Of a stretch of DNA of 64,000 bases, positions 53,889 through 62,146 are shown in pieces. The stretch is from Candidatus Jettenia sp. (lineage in GTDB: Bacteria > Planctomycetota > Brocadiia > Brocadiales > Brocadiaceae). The notes beneath the pieces are model-generated. The model saw only the letters and a list, made by a program, of their open reading frames with translations, searched no databases and was not told the DNA's origin. Every line of letters begins with the position of its first letter. Position 1 is the stretch's first letter. The position numbers and the translations under genes are program-made. Location of the stretch: assembly GCA_021650895.1 (NCBI GenBank), contig CP091278.1, positions 1,455,659 to 1,519,658 on the forward strand, written 5' to 3'.

Positions 53889-54305
53889 ATGTCAAGTTTA
53901 GTTAGATTCGGAGTCTCTCTCGAGAAGGAATTACTTCAAAGGTTTGATGAGTGTATAAAAGAGAAAAAATACACGAACCGTTCAGAGGCCATACGAGACC
54001 TGATTAGAGATGACTTGGTTAAAAAGGAGTGGCAGGAAGGGAAAGAGGTTACCGGATCAATTACCCTTGTCTATAATCACCATAAAAGGGAATTAACGAA
54101 TTTCCTTATCGATATTCAGCATGATTACCATGATATCATCCTCTCTACCCAGCATATCCATTTGGACCATGATAACTGTTTAGAGATCATTGTGGTAAAA
54201 GGCAAGCCGAAAGCAATAGATGAATTGTACGGGAAGTTAAAATCTGCAAAAGGGGTAAAACACGGCGGGTTTGCTATGACCACAACAGGAAAGGAAATAC
54301 TGTAA
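53889..54305 (+). CDS. nikR: Nickel-responsive regulator NikR
   Basis: 138 residues from ATG 53889, with GAGGA six bases upstream; an ATG at 53877 is a weaker start. N-terminal ribbon-helix-helix (SSLVRFGVSLEKELLQRFDE, NRSEAIRDLIRDDL) and a C-terminal ACT-like tetramer domain. The four high-affinity nickel ligands are present as H78, H89, H91 and C97 (QHD, STQHIHLDHDNC), matching E. coli H76, H87, H89, C95. It represses nickel uptake when nickel is plentiful. The ECF transporter genes follow after a terminator. Confidence 0.95.
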   Translation: MSSLVRFGVSLEKELLQRFDECIKEKKYTNRSEAIRDLIRDDLVKKEWQEGKEVTGSITLVYNHHKRELTNFLIDIQHDYHDIILSTQHIHLDHDNCLEIIVVKGKPKAIDELYGKLKSAKGVKHGGFAMTTTGKEIL

Positions 54306-54316
54306 ACAGGAGTATA

Positions 54317-54359
54317 TCCCCCGCCTTTTGCAAGACAAAAGGTGGGGGATTTATTTTTT
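54317..54359 (+). terminator. Terminator after nikR
   Basis: CCCCCGCCTTTTG (54318-54330), loop CAAGA, then CAAAAGGTGGGGG (54336-54348) and a T-rich run. It separates nikR from the transporter operon, which therefore needs its own promoter. Confidence 0.88.
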
Positions 54360-54365
54360 ATAGTA

Positions 54366-54392
54366 GTAACACTAAAATAATAACTGTATCAC
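54366..54392 (+). promoter_or_regulatory. Possible second NikR site before the nickel transporter
   Basis: GTAACAC (54366-54372) and GTATCAC (54386-54392), separated by 13 bases, the same spacing as before nikR. They are in direct, not inverted, orientation, so the match to a NikR operator is partial. Confidence 0.35.
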
Positions 54393-54410
54393 CCTTGGAG
54401 GAGGTTTTTG

Positions 54411-55016
54411 ATGCATATCAGCGACGGGATTCTCTCCCCATATGTTGTTGGAATAGGCTGGGCAATAGCCTTACCTGCGTTGGTAATATCTGTTCGCCGT
54501 TTGCAAACTGATCAGGTAGGTGCTTACGGGGTGGTTGCGGCTGCTTTTTTTGCTGGTTCAACAATCCATATACCTGTCGGGCCATTCAGTATGCATCTTG
54601 TACTCAGTGGCATGGCTGGGCTGTTACTTGGTTGGGGTGCTTTAACCATAGTAACAGTAGGTCTTTTACTCCAGGCACTGTTAATCGGCTTTGGCGGCCT
54701 GACAGTTTTGGGAATCAATATTTCCATCATGGCATTGCCTGGCGCCATAATGGGAATGCTTGGACGTCATTGGATAAAACAATCTTCCCCTAAAAAACGC
54801 CCATGGATAGGATCGCTTATCGGAGGAGGAACAATCTTGATTTCGGCTATTTTACTCTATGTAGCACTATCCACGACTCATACGGCGCTTATGCCTCTTG
54901 CCAAATTAGTCTTTCTGGGCCATATTCCCATCGCTATCGTAGAAGGTGCCATCAGTTTTTGGCTAGTATATTTTCTCCAAAAAGTTAAACCATCATTACT
55001 GGGAATTGCCATATGA
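54411..55016 (+). CDS. cbiM: CbiM-type nickel/cobalt ECF transporter substrate component
   Basis: 201 residues from ATG 54411, with GGAGGAGG upstream. The CbiM/NikM N-terminus MHISDGILSPYVVGIG is present; Met1 and His2 form part of the metal site. About six hydrophobic helices include GSTIHIPVGPFSMHLVLSGM with the conserved His residues. Because it follows nikR, nickel rather than cobalt is the likely substrate (NikM). The stop overlaps the next start by four bases. Confidence 0.93.
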   Translation: MHISDGILSPYVVGIGWAIALPALVISVRRLQTDQVGAYGVVAAAFFAGSTIHIPVGPFSMHLVLSGMAGLLLGWGALTIVTVGLLLQALLIGFGGLTVLGINISIMALPGAIMGMLGRHWIKQSSPKKRPWIGSLIGGGTILISAILLYVALSTTHTALMPLAKLVFLGHIPIAIVEGAISFWLVYFLQKVKPSLLGIAI

Positions 55017-55432
55017 AGATCGTTCTTTTCTGTATTTCTTCTCTCCTTTTTTTACTGCCTTCCATGGCAAATGCCCACGGACTTTATGTATCTTCTGAAA
55101 GAGGAAAGTTACATGCCAATTTCAGCGATCATTCCCCGGCCTCTGGCGCTGTGGTTACTGTTGTGGATGAGAATGGTATCATACTTATCAGAGATATATT
55201 GAATGAAAAAGGGATGTGGACGTTACCAAAAGATATACAGGGAGAACCTGAATTTGTTATTGTCGAGGCGCCGGGTGGGCACCTTACACGGATTGCATGG
55301 CAAGAAGTTTTCCATGGAACAACAAAAGGTTTCTTTGATTATTTCGGTATTCGCATTACAATTGGAATTGCCGTCCTTGTCGGAGGCGGTCTTATTATAA
55401 GACATCTGTTAAATCTAAAATCCAAAACCTGA
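55013..55432 (+). CDS. NikL/CbiL-like accessory component of the nickel transporter
   Basis: 139 residues: signal peptide (LFCISSLLFLLPSMANAHG), a beta-rich extracytoplasmic domain (HANFSDHSPASGAVVTVVDENG) and one C-terminal membrane helix (ITIGIAVLVGGGLIIRHLL). Such small accessory proteins (NikL/CbiL/NikN types) are needed with NikM for uptake. It overlaps cbiM by four bases and precedes cbiQ by eight bases. The subgroup is inferred from position and layout. Confidence 0.75.
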   Translation: MKIVLFCISSLLFLLPSMANAHGLYVSSERGKLHANFSDHSPASGAVVTVVDENGIILIRDILNEKGMWTLPKDIQGEPEFVIVEAPGGHLTRIAWQEVFHGTTKGFFDYFGIRITIGIAVLVGGGLIIRHLLNLKSKT

Positions 55433-55440
55433 AAACTGCA

Positions 55441-56178
55441 ATGAATATATCTCCTCCTTCAACACGGCTTGGCACAATACTTATTTTATTAATTCTCATA
55501 GGACTTGGGTTGCTCAATAATCTCTTTTATCTTCTCATTTGTTTCGTGAGTATTAATGTATTAGCTGTGTTCGTGGTAAGAAAAACGTTTATCACCGCAT
55601 GGCATTGTAAAGGTGTATTAATTTTTTTCCTACTAACGGGTGTAACCTTGCTTTGGACAGAGGAGGGACGTTCTCTTGCCCCTGTCCTGATAACGAAGAT
55701 GTTGTCTATGTGGTTGTGGGTCGTCACCTGGATTAGCTGGGTTGGTTTCGAACGAATCTTGTTAACCTTTGAAAAGTTAAAGGTACCGTCTGTTTTGATA
55801 CATATAGTAGCATTTACTGCGCGGTTTTTACCAATCTTATCAGAACGGTTAAAGATGATGCTTGCCGCACAAGCATCCCGTGGGGCAAAAAAGGGTATAC
55901 ATCCTTTACAATTGCGCAATATTGCAGAAGGAATCGGCTGTTTGCTATTAGCAAGTTTTGAACAGGCTGAAAACGTCGAACGAGCCATGCAGTCCCGCGG
56001 GTTCAGCGGTATGTTACCTTCCCTTGCTGAAGATACCGTTGCAGTTCCTTATGGTAGTTTGTCTTTTCTCTTTATTCTTATGTGTATTGTATGGTTTGGA
56101 GTAATTTGCTATGTCCTGTGTTATTCGTGCCAGGAATTTATCTTTCAGGTATCAAAATGGAGGGCTGGCGCTATCTGA
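55441..56178 (+). CDS. cbiQ: CbiQ-type ECF transporter transmembrane (T) component
   Basis: 245 residues with hydrophobic helices (LGTILILLILIGLGLLNNLF, VVTWISWVGFERILLTFEKL) and the two A-R-x motifs in the coupling helices: AAQASRGAKKG and AMQSRGFSG. These contact the ATPase. It is the scaffold (T) subunit between CbiM and CbiO. Its 3' end overlaps the cbiO start by 68 bases, a long overlap in another frame. Confidence 0.93.
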   Translation: MNISPPSTRLGTILILLILIGLGLLNNLFYLLICFVSINVLAVFVVRKTFITAWHCKGVLIFFLLTGVTLLWTEEGRSLAPVLITKMLSMWLWVVTWISWVGFERILLTFEKLKVPSVLIHIVAFTARFLPILSERLKMMLAAQASRGAKKGIHPLQLRNIAEGIGCLLLASFEQAENVERAMQSRGFSGMLPSLAEDTVAVPYGSLSFLFILMCIVWFGVICYVLCYSCQEFIFQVSKWRAGAI

Positions 56179-56833
56179 TCTGTCATTATCCGTTCATCAG
56201 CATGAGAAAGTGGGAGTAATTGGACCAAGCGGGGCTGGCAAAACTACTTTCTTCTGGCATCTGAATGGTTTGCTAAAACCCAATTCAGGATATGTGGAAG
56301 TGTTAGACCGCACTCTTGCTGAGCATAAGAACATTAATGAAGTCAGACGTCACGTAGCGCTGACATTTCAACAGGTAAACGATCAACTTTTCTGTTCTTC
56401 CGTCTGGGAAGAAATTGCCTTTGGCCCAAGAAATTTAGGTTGGTCAAAACAAAAAACCCACGAAACAGTAGAAAAATGGTTGGCATATTTTGAATTGAAT
56501 GAAGTAAGCCTTCGGCCTCCGCATCATTTATCCGGCGGGCAGAAACGGGGTGTTGCTTTAGCCGCTGCAATGGCTATGGAACCGCAATTGTTGATCCTTG
56601 ATGAGCCGGCAAACGATCTTGATCACAAGAACCGACGCAGATTGATTACCTATCTCAAAGGTTTACCAATAGCCATTATGGTGGCTTCTCATGATTTACA
56701 TTTGATTTCGGAAGTTACACAACGCTGCGTTCTCATGGACAAAGGAAAAATCGTAGCAGACAGACCTACCAATGAATTAGTTCATGATGAATATGCATTA
56801 AAACAATATGGAATGGAGGCAATAAGAAGATAA
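56111..56833 (+). CDS. cbiO: CbiO-type ECF transporter ATPase
   Basis: 240 residues. Walker A IGPSGAGKTTFFWH, Q-loop LTFQQVNDQLFCSS, signature HHLSGGQKRGVALAAAMAME, Walker B LLILDEPANDLDH and switch His in MVASHDLHL. It drives nickel uptake with CbiM and CbiQ. The start lies inside cbiQ (68-base overlap), probably enforcing coupled synthesis. Confidence 0.95.
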   Translation: MSCVIRARNLSFRYQNGGLALSDLSLSVHQHEKVGVIGPSGAGKTTFFWHLNGLLKPNSGYVEVLDRTLAEHKNINEVRRHVALTFQQVNDQLFCSSVWEEIAFGPRNLGWSKQKTHETVEKWLAYFELNEVSLRPPHHLSGGQKRGVALAAAMAMEPQLLILDEPANDLDHKNRRRLITYLKGLPIAIMVASHDLHLISEVTQRCVLMDKGKIVADRPTNELVHDEYALKQYGMEAIRR

Positions 56834-56972
56834 ATAAATATTTTTTTTGATGTTGGTAGCACGAATATTATAAATATGTTACCTATGTGTTTTGTGTATT
56901 TTTCTTAGATGCCATTGGAAAAGAGAAGATTCTGATAATTATCATTAACTAATTTAAAGATATGGAGATAGA

Positions 56973-57992
56973 ATGTTAGCAAGGAAAAGATACCGTCATT
57001 ATTTTGTATGCTTCGTTTTTTTCATTTTTATCTTTATAATGAATTTGAATAGTAGTTTTGCCCATCATGGTGGAGTTTCTACGGCGTTTGGGCCAGGGGC
57101 ACCTATTGAAACGGCTTCTCCCTTGGCTCTGGGAAAGGGGAAATTTTTATTATACGAAAAGTTTGAATACGTGCCTTTTGAACACAAAGACCATGCGGAA
57201 CCGGAAAACATCGATACCTTTACCTTCTTTAACACCCTTGTAGGGTATGGCTTTACCGATGCCCTCAGTATCTATGCCATATTACCGGTGACGATAAAGG
57301 AACAGGATAGTCTGGGTACTTCTAGTGGCTTGGGAGATTTGGGATTTATTTTTCAGTATGGTTTTAAATACGGCGAAAGGGACGGTATTCGTGGTTTATA
57401 TGGTTACGGCCCGGAAGACTCATATGGTGCCGAATACAGCACGGATGACTTAAAAATGGCCATGCAGGCAGGGTTTACGGTACCAACCGGTGAAACATCT
57501 AATCGTGATAATAAGGGAAATATCTTTGATATGGGTATGCAGCCGGGTTTTGATGCCCCCACTTTTATGTTTGGCTTTGTCGCATCGAAGATGATCTTTC
57601 CTTATTTTACCCTGACTGGGGATACATCGCTTACGACATTTACTGAGCACAATAATGGCAAGCCAGGTAACGAAATCCGATTTAACGTAGCAGGTGGTTA
57701 CGAAATTTATGAGAAAAAGAACGGATTTCTCTCCCGGCTTGATATTATTGCAGAATCGAACTTACTCCATCTTACAAAAGATCGGGATGAAGAGAACGAA
57801 ACAGATGATGCGACAGGCGGGACGATTCTTTACCTTTCACCGGGTTTAAGGGCAACGTTTGGCAAACACGTTAGCATTGGAATGCTGATAAAATTGCCCA
57901 CATGGAAAGACCTGAACAACGAACCCGATCAGCAAGGTGCTGAGGGTCTGGAAGAGTACAGGGCAATAGTTACCTGTTCAATATCTTTTTAA
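56973..57992 (+). CDS. Outer-membrane beta-barrel protein (phenol-degradation MetA-like family)
   Basis: 339 residues with a signal peptide (YFVCFVFFIFIFIMNLNSSFAHH). It has alternating beta-strand patterns (KFLLYEKFEYVPFEHKDH, LVGYGFTDALSIYAILPVTI) and a C-terminal strand ending in Phe (YRAIVTCSISF), as in outer-membrane barrels. It resembles the transporter-like group PF13557. Its position after the nickel importer suggests an outer-membrane entry route for nickel, but this is inference. 139 bases separate it from cbiO. Confidence 0.75.
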   Translation: MLARKRYRHYFVCFVFFIFIFIMNLNSSFAHHGGVSTAFGPGAPIETASPLALGKGKFLLYEKFEYVPFEHKDHAEPENIDTFTFFNTLVGYGFTDALSIYAILPVTIKEQDSLGTSSGLGDLGFIFQYGFKYGERDGIRGLYGYGPEDSYGAEYSTDDLKMAMQAGFTVPTGETSNRDNKGNIFDMGMQPGFDAPTFMFGFVASKMIFPYFTLTGDTSLTTFTEHNNGKPGNEIRFNVAGGYEIYEKKNGFLSRLDIIAESNLLHLTKDRDEENETDDATGGTILYLSPGLRATFGKHVSIGMLIKLPTWKDLNNEPDQQGAEGLEEYRAIVTCSISF

Positions 57993-58029
57993 ATCCAACC
58001 TTCGGCAATTAGGTAAAATACAAGTAAAA

Positions 58030-58119
58030 TGTAGGGCAAGGCTTTAGCCTTGCTCCCCCACCAGAATATATGCCCGGGATAGCAACCCTGAAGGGTTGCC
58101 CTACAGAATTTAAATTCCT
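58030..58119. repeat. Dispersed repeat family A, copy 7
   Basis: GTAGGGCAAGGCTTTAGCC TTGCTCCCCCACCAGAATATA, then GCAACCCTGAAGGGTTGCCC TACAGAATTTAAATTCCT. A full unit inserted between the barrel gene and the next exported protein gene. Confidence 0.8.
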
Positions 58120-58143
58120 TTACATTAACAGGAAAAGGAGGTA

Positions 58144-58704
58144 ATGATGCTTAAAAATAGTTATTTCAAAAAATACATGACAACCCTATTGTTTTTCTAT
58201 TGTTTTTTCATGTACGATCATACTATTTCTGCCCATGAAGGCCATGATCACTCTCATGAAGCTGTAATTACCATTGGAAAAAAGACCGTTGTTCATCTTC
58301 AATCGATCATCGCAACGTATCAGGAAGTTTATCATCATTTAGTAAAGAAAGATTTGCATGGCATTACAGATTTAGCCCAAAAATTAGGAGATGCAGCCCG
58401 GCAAGCCATGCGAACCGAATCAAAAGGCGCTGGCCATCATATGATGCAGCATGTCTTTGCAGGCGCAGAAGATCTGAAGAAAACACAAGGTATTCAGGAT
58501 GCCCAAAAGGCGTTTGCATCAATGAGTAATGCCCTGTTGCCATTTTTTAAGTCCTGGCCTAACCAACTCAAACGGAATGGATTGAAGATATGCCAATGCA
58601 AACATGATGGACATTGTTGGCTTCAGCCACAGAACTGTTCTTCTGTCTGTCCCTATTCTGCGGATCAGGCAAAAATGTGTTCAGACATTGAAGAGATAAA
58701 GTAA
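58144..58704 (+). CDS. Exported His-rich protein with DUF3347-like domain
   Basis: 186 residues: signal peptide (TTLLFFYCFFMYDHTISA), then a His-rich stretch HEGHDHSHEA likely to bind metal. A helical domain follows (QSIIATYQEVYHHLVKKDLH, LAQKLGDAARQAM), like DUF3347 proteins linked to CusB-type efflux. The Cys-rich tail (CQCKHDGHCWLQPQNCSSVC) may be a second metal or cluster site. GGAGG precedes the start. Located at the end of the nickel region, so a periplasmic nickel or copper chaperone role is possible. Confidence 0.75.
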   Translation: MMLKNSYFKKYMTTLLFFYCFFMYDHTISAHEGHDHSHEAVITIGKKTVVHLQSIIATYQEVYHHLVKKDLHGITDLAQKLGDAARQAMRTESKGAGHHMMQHVFAGAEDLKKTQGIQDAQKAFASMSNALLPFFKSWPNQLKRNGLKICQCKHDGHCWLQPQNCSSVCPYSADQAKMCSDIEEIK

Positions 58705-58739
58705 TTATCTATAATCGTTATGAGACTTATAGTACCCTC

Positions 58740-58925
58740 TGTATGAAACCGAACATACCGCTTTCAACCCCGAAGGGGTGAAATGATTCTAGATAAAACA
58801 TTACCGTATAATCAAATCCCGAAGGGATGACATATCAACGCAGATATCCCATGTCACCCCTTCTGGGTTGAAGGGCTTTTTTCTGCTTTTTGCTATAATC
58901 ATGACATCCCTACGGGATTGGGTAG
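58740..58925. repeat. Cluster of CCCGAAGGG-type palindromic repeats
   Basis: CAACCCCGAAGGGGTGA, ATCCCGAAGGGATGACA, CACCCCTTCTGGGTTGAAGGG and ACATCCCTACGGGATTGGG follow one another, each a short hairpin. Related units lie at 34081-34260. No gene is seen. Confidence 0.6.
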
Positions 58926-59041
58926 AGACGCAACTCTTGCATCTCTACCATTGTGTACATAGATACCTTGTAAATTTTTGTATAACTTCTGATATAATAA
59001 TTTAACTATCTTAATTACTATCGTTAAAGAGGAGATCGAAC

Positions 59042-60547
59042 GTGGACCAAATACTTATCGGTAAGGGTGAGCAGCCCATACACTTGCTTGTTAAATACGG
59101 CAACCGTCATGGCTTGGTGACCGGTGCTACCGGTACCGGCAAGTCGGTGTCACTGATGGTGATAGCGGAAGGCTTTTCACGTCTGGGAGTGCCAGTGTTC
59201 CTCGCTGATGTGAAAAGCGATATCGCCGGCCTCGCTGTTGCCGGTACTTCAAACGATAAGATCATGCAACGTGTGCAGCAGATCGGCATCGAAGGTTACG
59301 TTAACGAACCTAACCCGGTGGTGTTCTGGGATCTCTATGGCAAATACGGTCATCCGGTGCGCGCCACTGTATCCGAGATCGGCCCTACCCTGCTCGGCCG
59401 TATGCTGGAGCTCAACGATACCCAATCCGGCGTACTCGATATAGCTTTCAGGCTGGCCGATGACTATGGCTGGCTACTGCTCGACCTTGACGATCTGCGT
59501 GCTTTGCTCAGCTTCCTGGCCGAAAACCGAAAACAGATATCTGTCAATTACGGATTCATCAGCATGCCTTCAGTCGGCGCAATCCAACGTGCCCTTTTAC
59601 GCCTGGAACAGGACGGCGGTGACTGTTTCTTCGGCGAACCGGCGCTGGAACTTACCGACCTCATGCGTACTGACCTTAATGGCCGCGGCATGATCAACAT
59701 CCTCGTCGCTGATCACTTAATCCTGAAGCCACGCCTGTATTCAAGCTTCCTGCTGTGGTTGCTGTCGGAGCTATTTGAGAACCTGCCGGAAGTTGGCGAC
59801 CTCGACAAACCCAGGCTGGTGTTTATGTTCGACGAGGCGCACCTATTATTCGACGATGCACCGCCGGCGCTGAAACAGCGAGTTGAGCAGGTTGTGCGCA
59901 TCATCCGTTCCAAGGGCGTGGGAGTGTACTTCTGCTCGCAGTTCCCCGATGACGTACCCGGCGACATTCTCGGCCAGCTCGGTAACCGCATTCAGCACGC
60001 ATTACGCGCCTTCACTCCGCGGGACCAGAAAGCGGTACGCACGGCGGCTGAGACCTTCGTGGGAAACCCAGGCATGGATGTAGCCAAGGTAATCTCACAA
60101 CTTGGCACTGGTGAGGCGCTGGTCTCGACTCTGCAGGAGAAAGGCATTCCGATGCCGGTACAGCGCACTCTCATCTGCCCTCCACGCTGCCGCATGGGAA
60201 CGATTACGCCGGAAGAGCGTGCTGTAGTGCGTTCTCGCAGTCCTGTCGGGGCTAAGTATGACAATGCAATCAATCGGGAATCGGCACATGAAATTCTCGC
60301 CCGCAAAACACAAGGCACGACCGCTTCAGTGCCTGATGCCGCACCCCCCGGCCCTTCCACCCCGCAAACTGAAAAAAGCAGCGACATCGGCGTCAAGCTG
60401 AGAGAATGGTTGTGGGGTACCAAGCGTCGTCAGGGGATGATTGAGACCATGGCAAAGCAAACTGCCCGAACTGTTGGCAGCCAGATCGGCCGAAAAATCC
60501 TGCGCGGCGTGCTGGGAGGCATCCTTAATGAATCCCACCGCCGTTAG
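59042..60547 (+). CDS. HerA-like ATPase of the DUF853 family
   Basis: 501 residues from GTG 59042 with GAGGAG upstream. FtsK/HerA-type motor: Walker A VTGATGTGKSVSLMVIAEGF, Walker B PRLVFMFDEAHLLFDDAPP, and VYFCSQFPDDVPGDILGQLG NRIQHALRAFTPRD after it. The C-terminal ~100 residues are a low-complexity linker and a short tail. DUF853 proteins are putative DNA translocases of unknown job. Third codon positions are much richer in G and C than in flanking genes, so recent transfer is likely. No nuclease partner (NurA-like) is adjacent. Confidence 0.9.
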   Translation: MDQILIGKGEQPIHLLVKYGNRHGLVTGATGTGKSVSLMVIAEGFSRLGVPVFLADVKSDIAGLAVAGTSNDKIMQRVQQIGIEGYVNEPNPVVFWDLYGKYGHPVRATVSEIGPTLLGRMLELNDTQSGVLDIAFRLADDYGWLLLDLDDLRALLSFLAENRKQISVNYGFISMPSVGAIQRALLRLEQDGGDCFFGEPALELTDLMRTDLNGRGMINILVADHLILKPRLYSSFLLWLLSELFENLPEVGDLDKPRLVFMFDEAHLLFDDAPPALKQRVEQVVRIIRSKGVGVYFCSQFPDDVPGDILGQLGNRIQHALRAFTPRDQKAVRTAAETFVGNPGMDVAKVISQLGTGEALVSTLQEKGIPMPVQRTLICPPRCRMGTITPEERAVVRSRSPVGAKYDNAINRESAHEILARKTQGTTASVPDAAPPGPSTPQTEKSSDIGVKLREWLWGTKRRQGMIETMAKQTARTVGSQIGRKILRGVLGGILNESHRR

Positions 60548-60793
60548 TGCGGACCTTTTGTATCCTGTGGTATATCACGCCCCAACAGCCGATGAAGTTG
60601 ACGGTTGCCTTCGGCTGCCCACTGTTTTATGATCGATTCTCTACTATCATAACTTCAAGATCCCGAAACAGGGAATTGTGAGATCCAACCCTATGTGATT
60701 AATTCTCCTGATGAAATGTAGAACACAAAGACTCCTCATACAAAGATGACACGTCCGTAAATATTTCCCTGTAGTTTTCTATTTTAAACTGTG

Positions 60794-62131
60794 CTACGTC
60801 TTTGCAACCGCATTTAATATCGCATATGCAATTTCGTTATGGCATATATCCGAATGGTCTTTGATGACCGCATCGGAATTCAGATTATAAAGTTTACCCG
60901 GCTGGAACTGATAAGAATCCTGGCTGTTAAGATTAAGGAGGATACCTTCACTGGCTTCAGGCGTTTTCTGGGCGCCGTTGCGGCCAATGCCACCGTACTT
61001 ATCATTCTTGTCGCCAAGCGCAGCTGCAATCTGTCCTGCAATTAATGAAGCAAGCGGATACATCTTCCCAACAGCCTTATCATTTCGGGTACAACTGATC
61101 ATTATCGGTCCTGTTACCGTTTTGTTTATTATCACCCTGCGGAAGAATCCATCATTCACTCCGTCATAATGCTCCGAGAAACCATAATGCGAAAAGGCCG
61201 CCTGCAAGAGTGTCATCGTACTCACCTTAACAGGCAATTGACCTTCAGACCCGGCAGCGGCAGCAGTGACCAGGCGGCCACCAAAACTATGACCGATTAA
61301 GTGAGTCTTAATATCCGGATTCTGAGCAAGGATTTTTCTGAGCACTTGATTTACTCCCGTACTGCCAACGATACCTGATCGCTCCTTCATCTCATAGTAC
61401 GTCAAGTAGTTGAGCAAGTTAAGCACACCCGATTTAATTCCGCTAAAGAACTGTATGAGTCCAGCCGCACCTCCCATGCTTGCAGATGGACCACCTCCAA
61501 CTGCTGCGGCCCCTCCGCTTGATATCGGTTTTGACTCCACAATCGGTACAGGCTTACTCAGGCGGTTGATGACCTCATCGCCGGGAAGCGTAAAAAAATC
61601 ACTTGATGCGTCAATATCTACAGAGGTTTCTTTCGGCAGTATTGAACGCAACAAATCAGTAAACTCTTTCCGGGCTTTCGGGCTATCTTCAAGTTTTGGC
61701 ACCAATAGCTTTGCCTTATCGAGAACCGCATCTGCCTGGGGATCATCAAATACACCCTTCATTTCTTCAAGCTCTTGCCTGAGGAGATCGTTGGTTATTG
61801 GCGATTCAGCGCCTGCAGCGCCGCTTGGAATGAGGTCTTTCTCGGCAAATTTCTTTGAGGGCCAGAGTACAGCCATAATGGCAAACTTACGTGTGCTGAT
61901 ACCGGCTACTACTCCGGAATTTATCATATGGCGCATACAGCCGAAGAACCGCGTATAAAGATTGCGGGCATCGCACATATCATTATTCCATCCATGCGAG
62001 ATGACGAACAGATCTGAGATACCGCTTTGTGCGAGAAAATCTATCAATTCTTTCACCTGATTCTGATCATGCACCTCACCCCTCTTGTTAAATTCCACTT
62101 CAAAATAAGGAAAACCTTTCAAGTCTTGCAT
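60794..62131 (-). CDS. Alpha/beta-hydrolase (serine hydrolase) protein
   Basis: 445 residues, no signal peptide. Oxyanion region LFVISHGWNNDMCDARNLYT and nucleophile elbow THLIGHSFGGRLVTAAAAGS (GxSxG) indicate an esterase- or lipase-like fold. A Gly/Ala-rich insert (SSGGAAAVGGGPSASMGGAA) lies mid-protein. Towards the end, NSDAVIKDHSDICHNEIAYA may carry the catalytic His. The subtilase-like gene is 15 bases upstream on the same strand, so both are probably one operon. Substrate unknown. Confidence 0.75.
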   Translation of the reverse strand: MQDLKGFPYFEVEFNKRGEVHDQNQVKELIDFLAQSGISDLFVISHGWNNDMCDARNLYTRFFGCMRHMINSGVVAGISTRKFAIMAVLWPSKKFAEKDLIPSGAAGAESPITNDLLRQELEEMKGVFDDPQADAVLDKAKLLVPKLEDSPKARKEFTDLLRSILPKETSVDIDASSDFFTLPGDEVINRLSKPVPIVESKPISSGGAAAVGGGPSASMGGAAGLIQFFSGIKSGVLNLLNYLTYYEMKERSGIVGSTGVNQVLRKILAQNPDIKTHLIGHSFGGRLVTAAAAGSEGQLPVKVSTMTLLQAAFSHYGFSEHYDGVNDGFFRRVIINKTVTGPIMISCTRNDKAVGKMYPLASLIAGQIAAALGDKNDKYGGIGRNGAQKTPEASEGILLNLNSQDSYQFQPGKLYNLNSDAVIKDHSDICHNEIAYAILNAVAKT

Positions 62132-62146
62132 ACTATCCTCCCTTCA

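Noticed and set aside
58740-58925. Riboswitch or small RNA upstream of the DUF853 gene
   Set aside because: The hairpins are tandem short palindromes of a dispersed repeat type, not a known riboswitch architecture.
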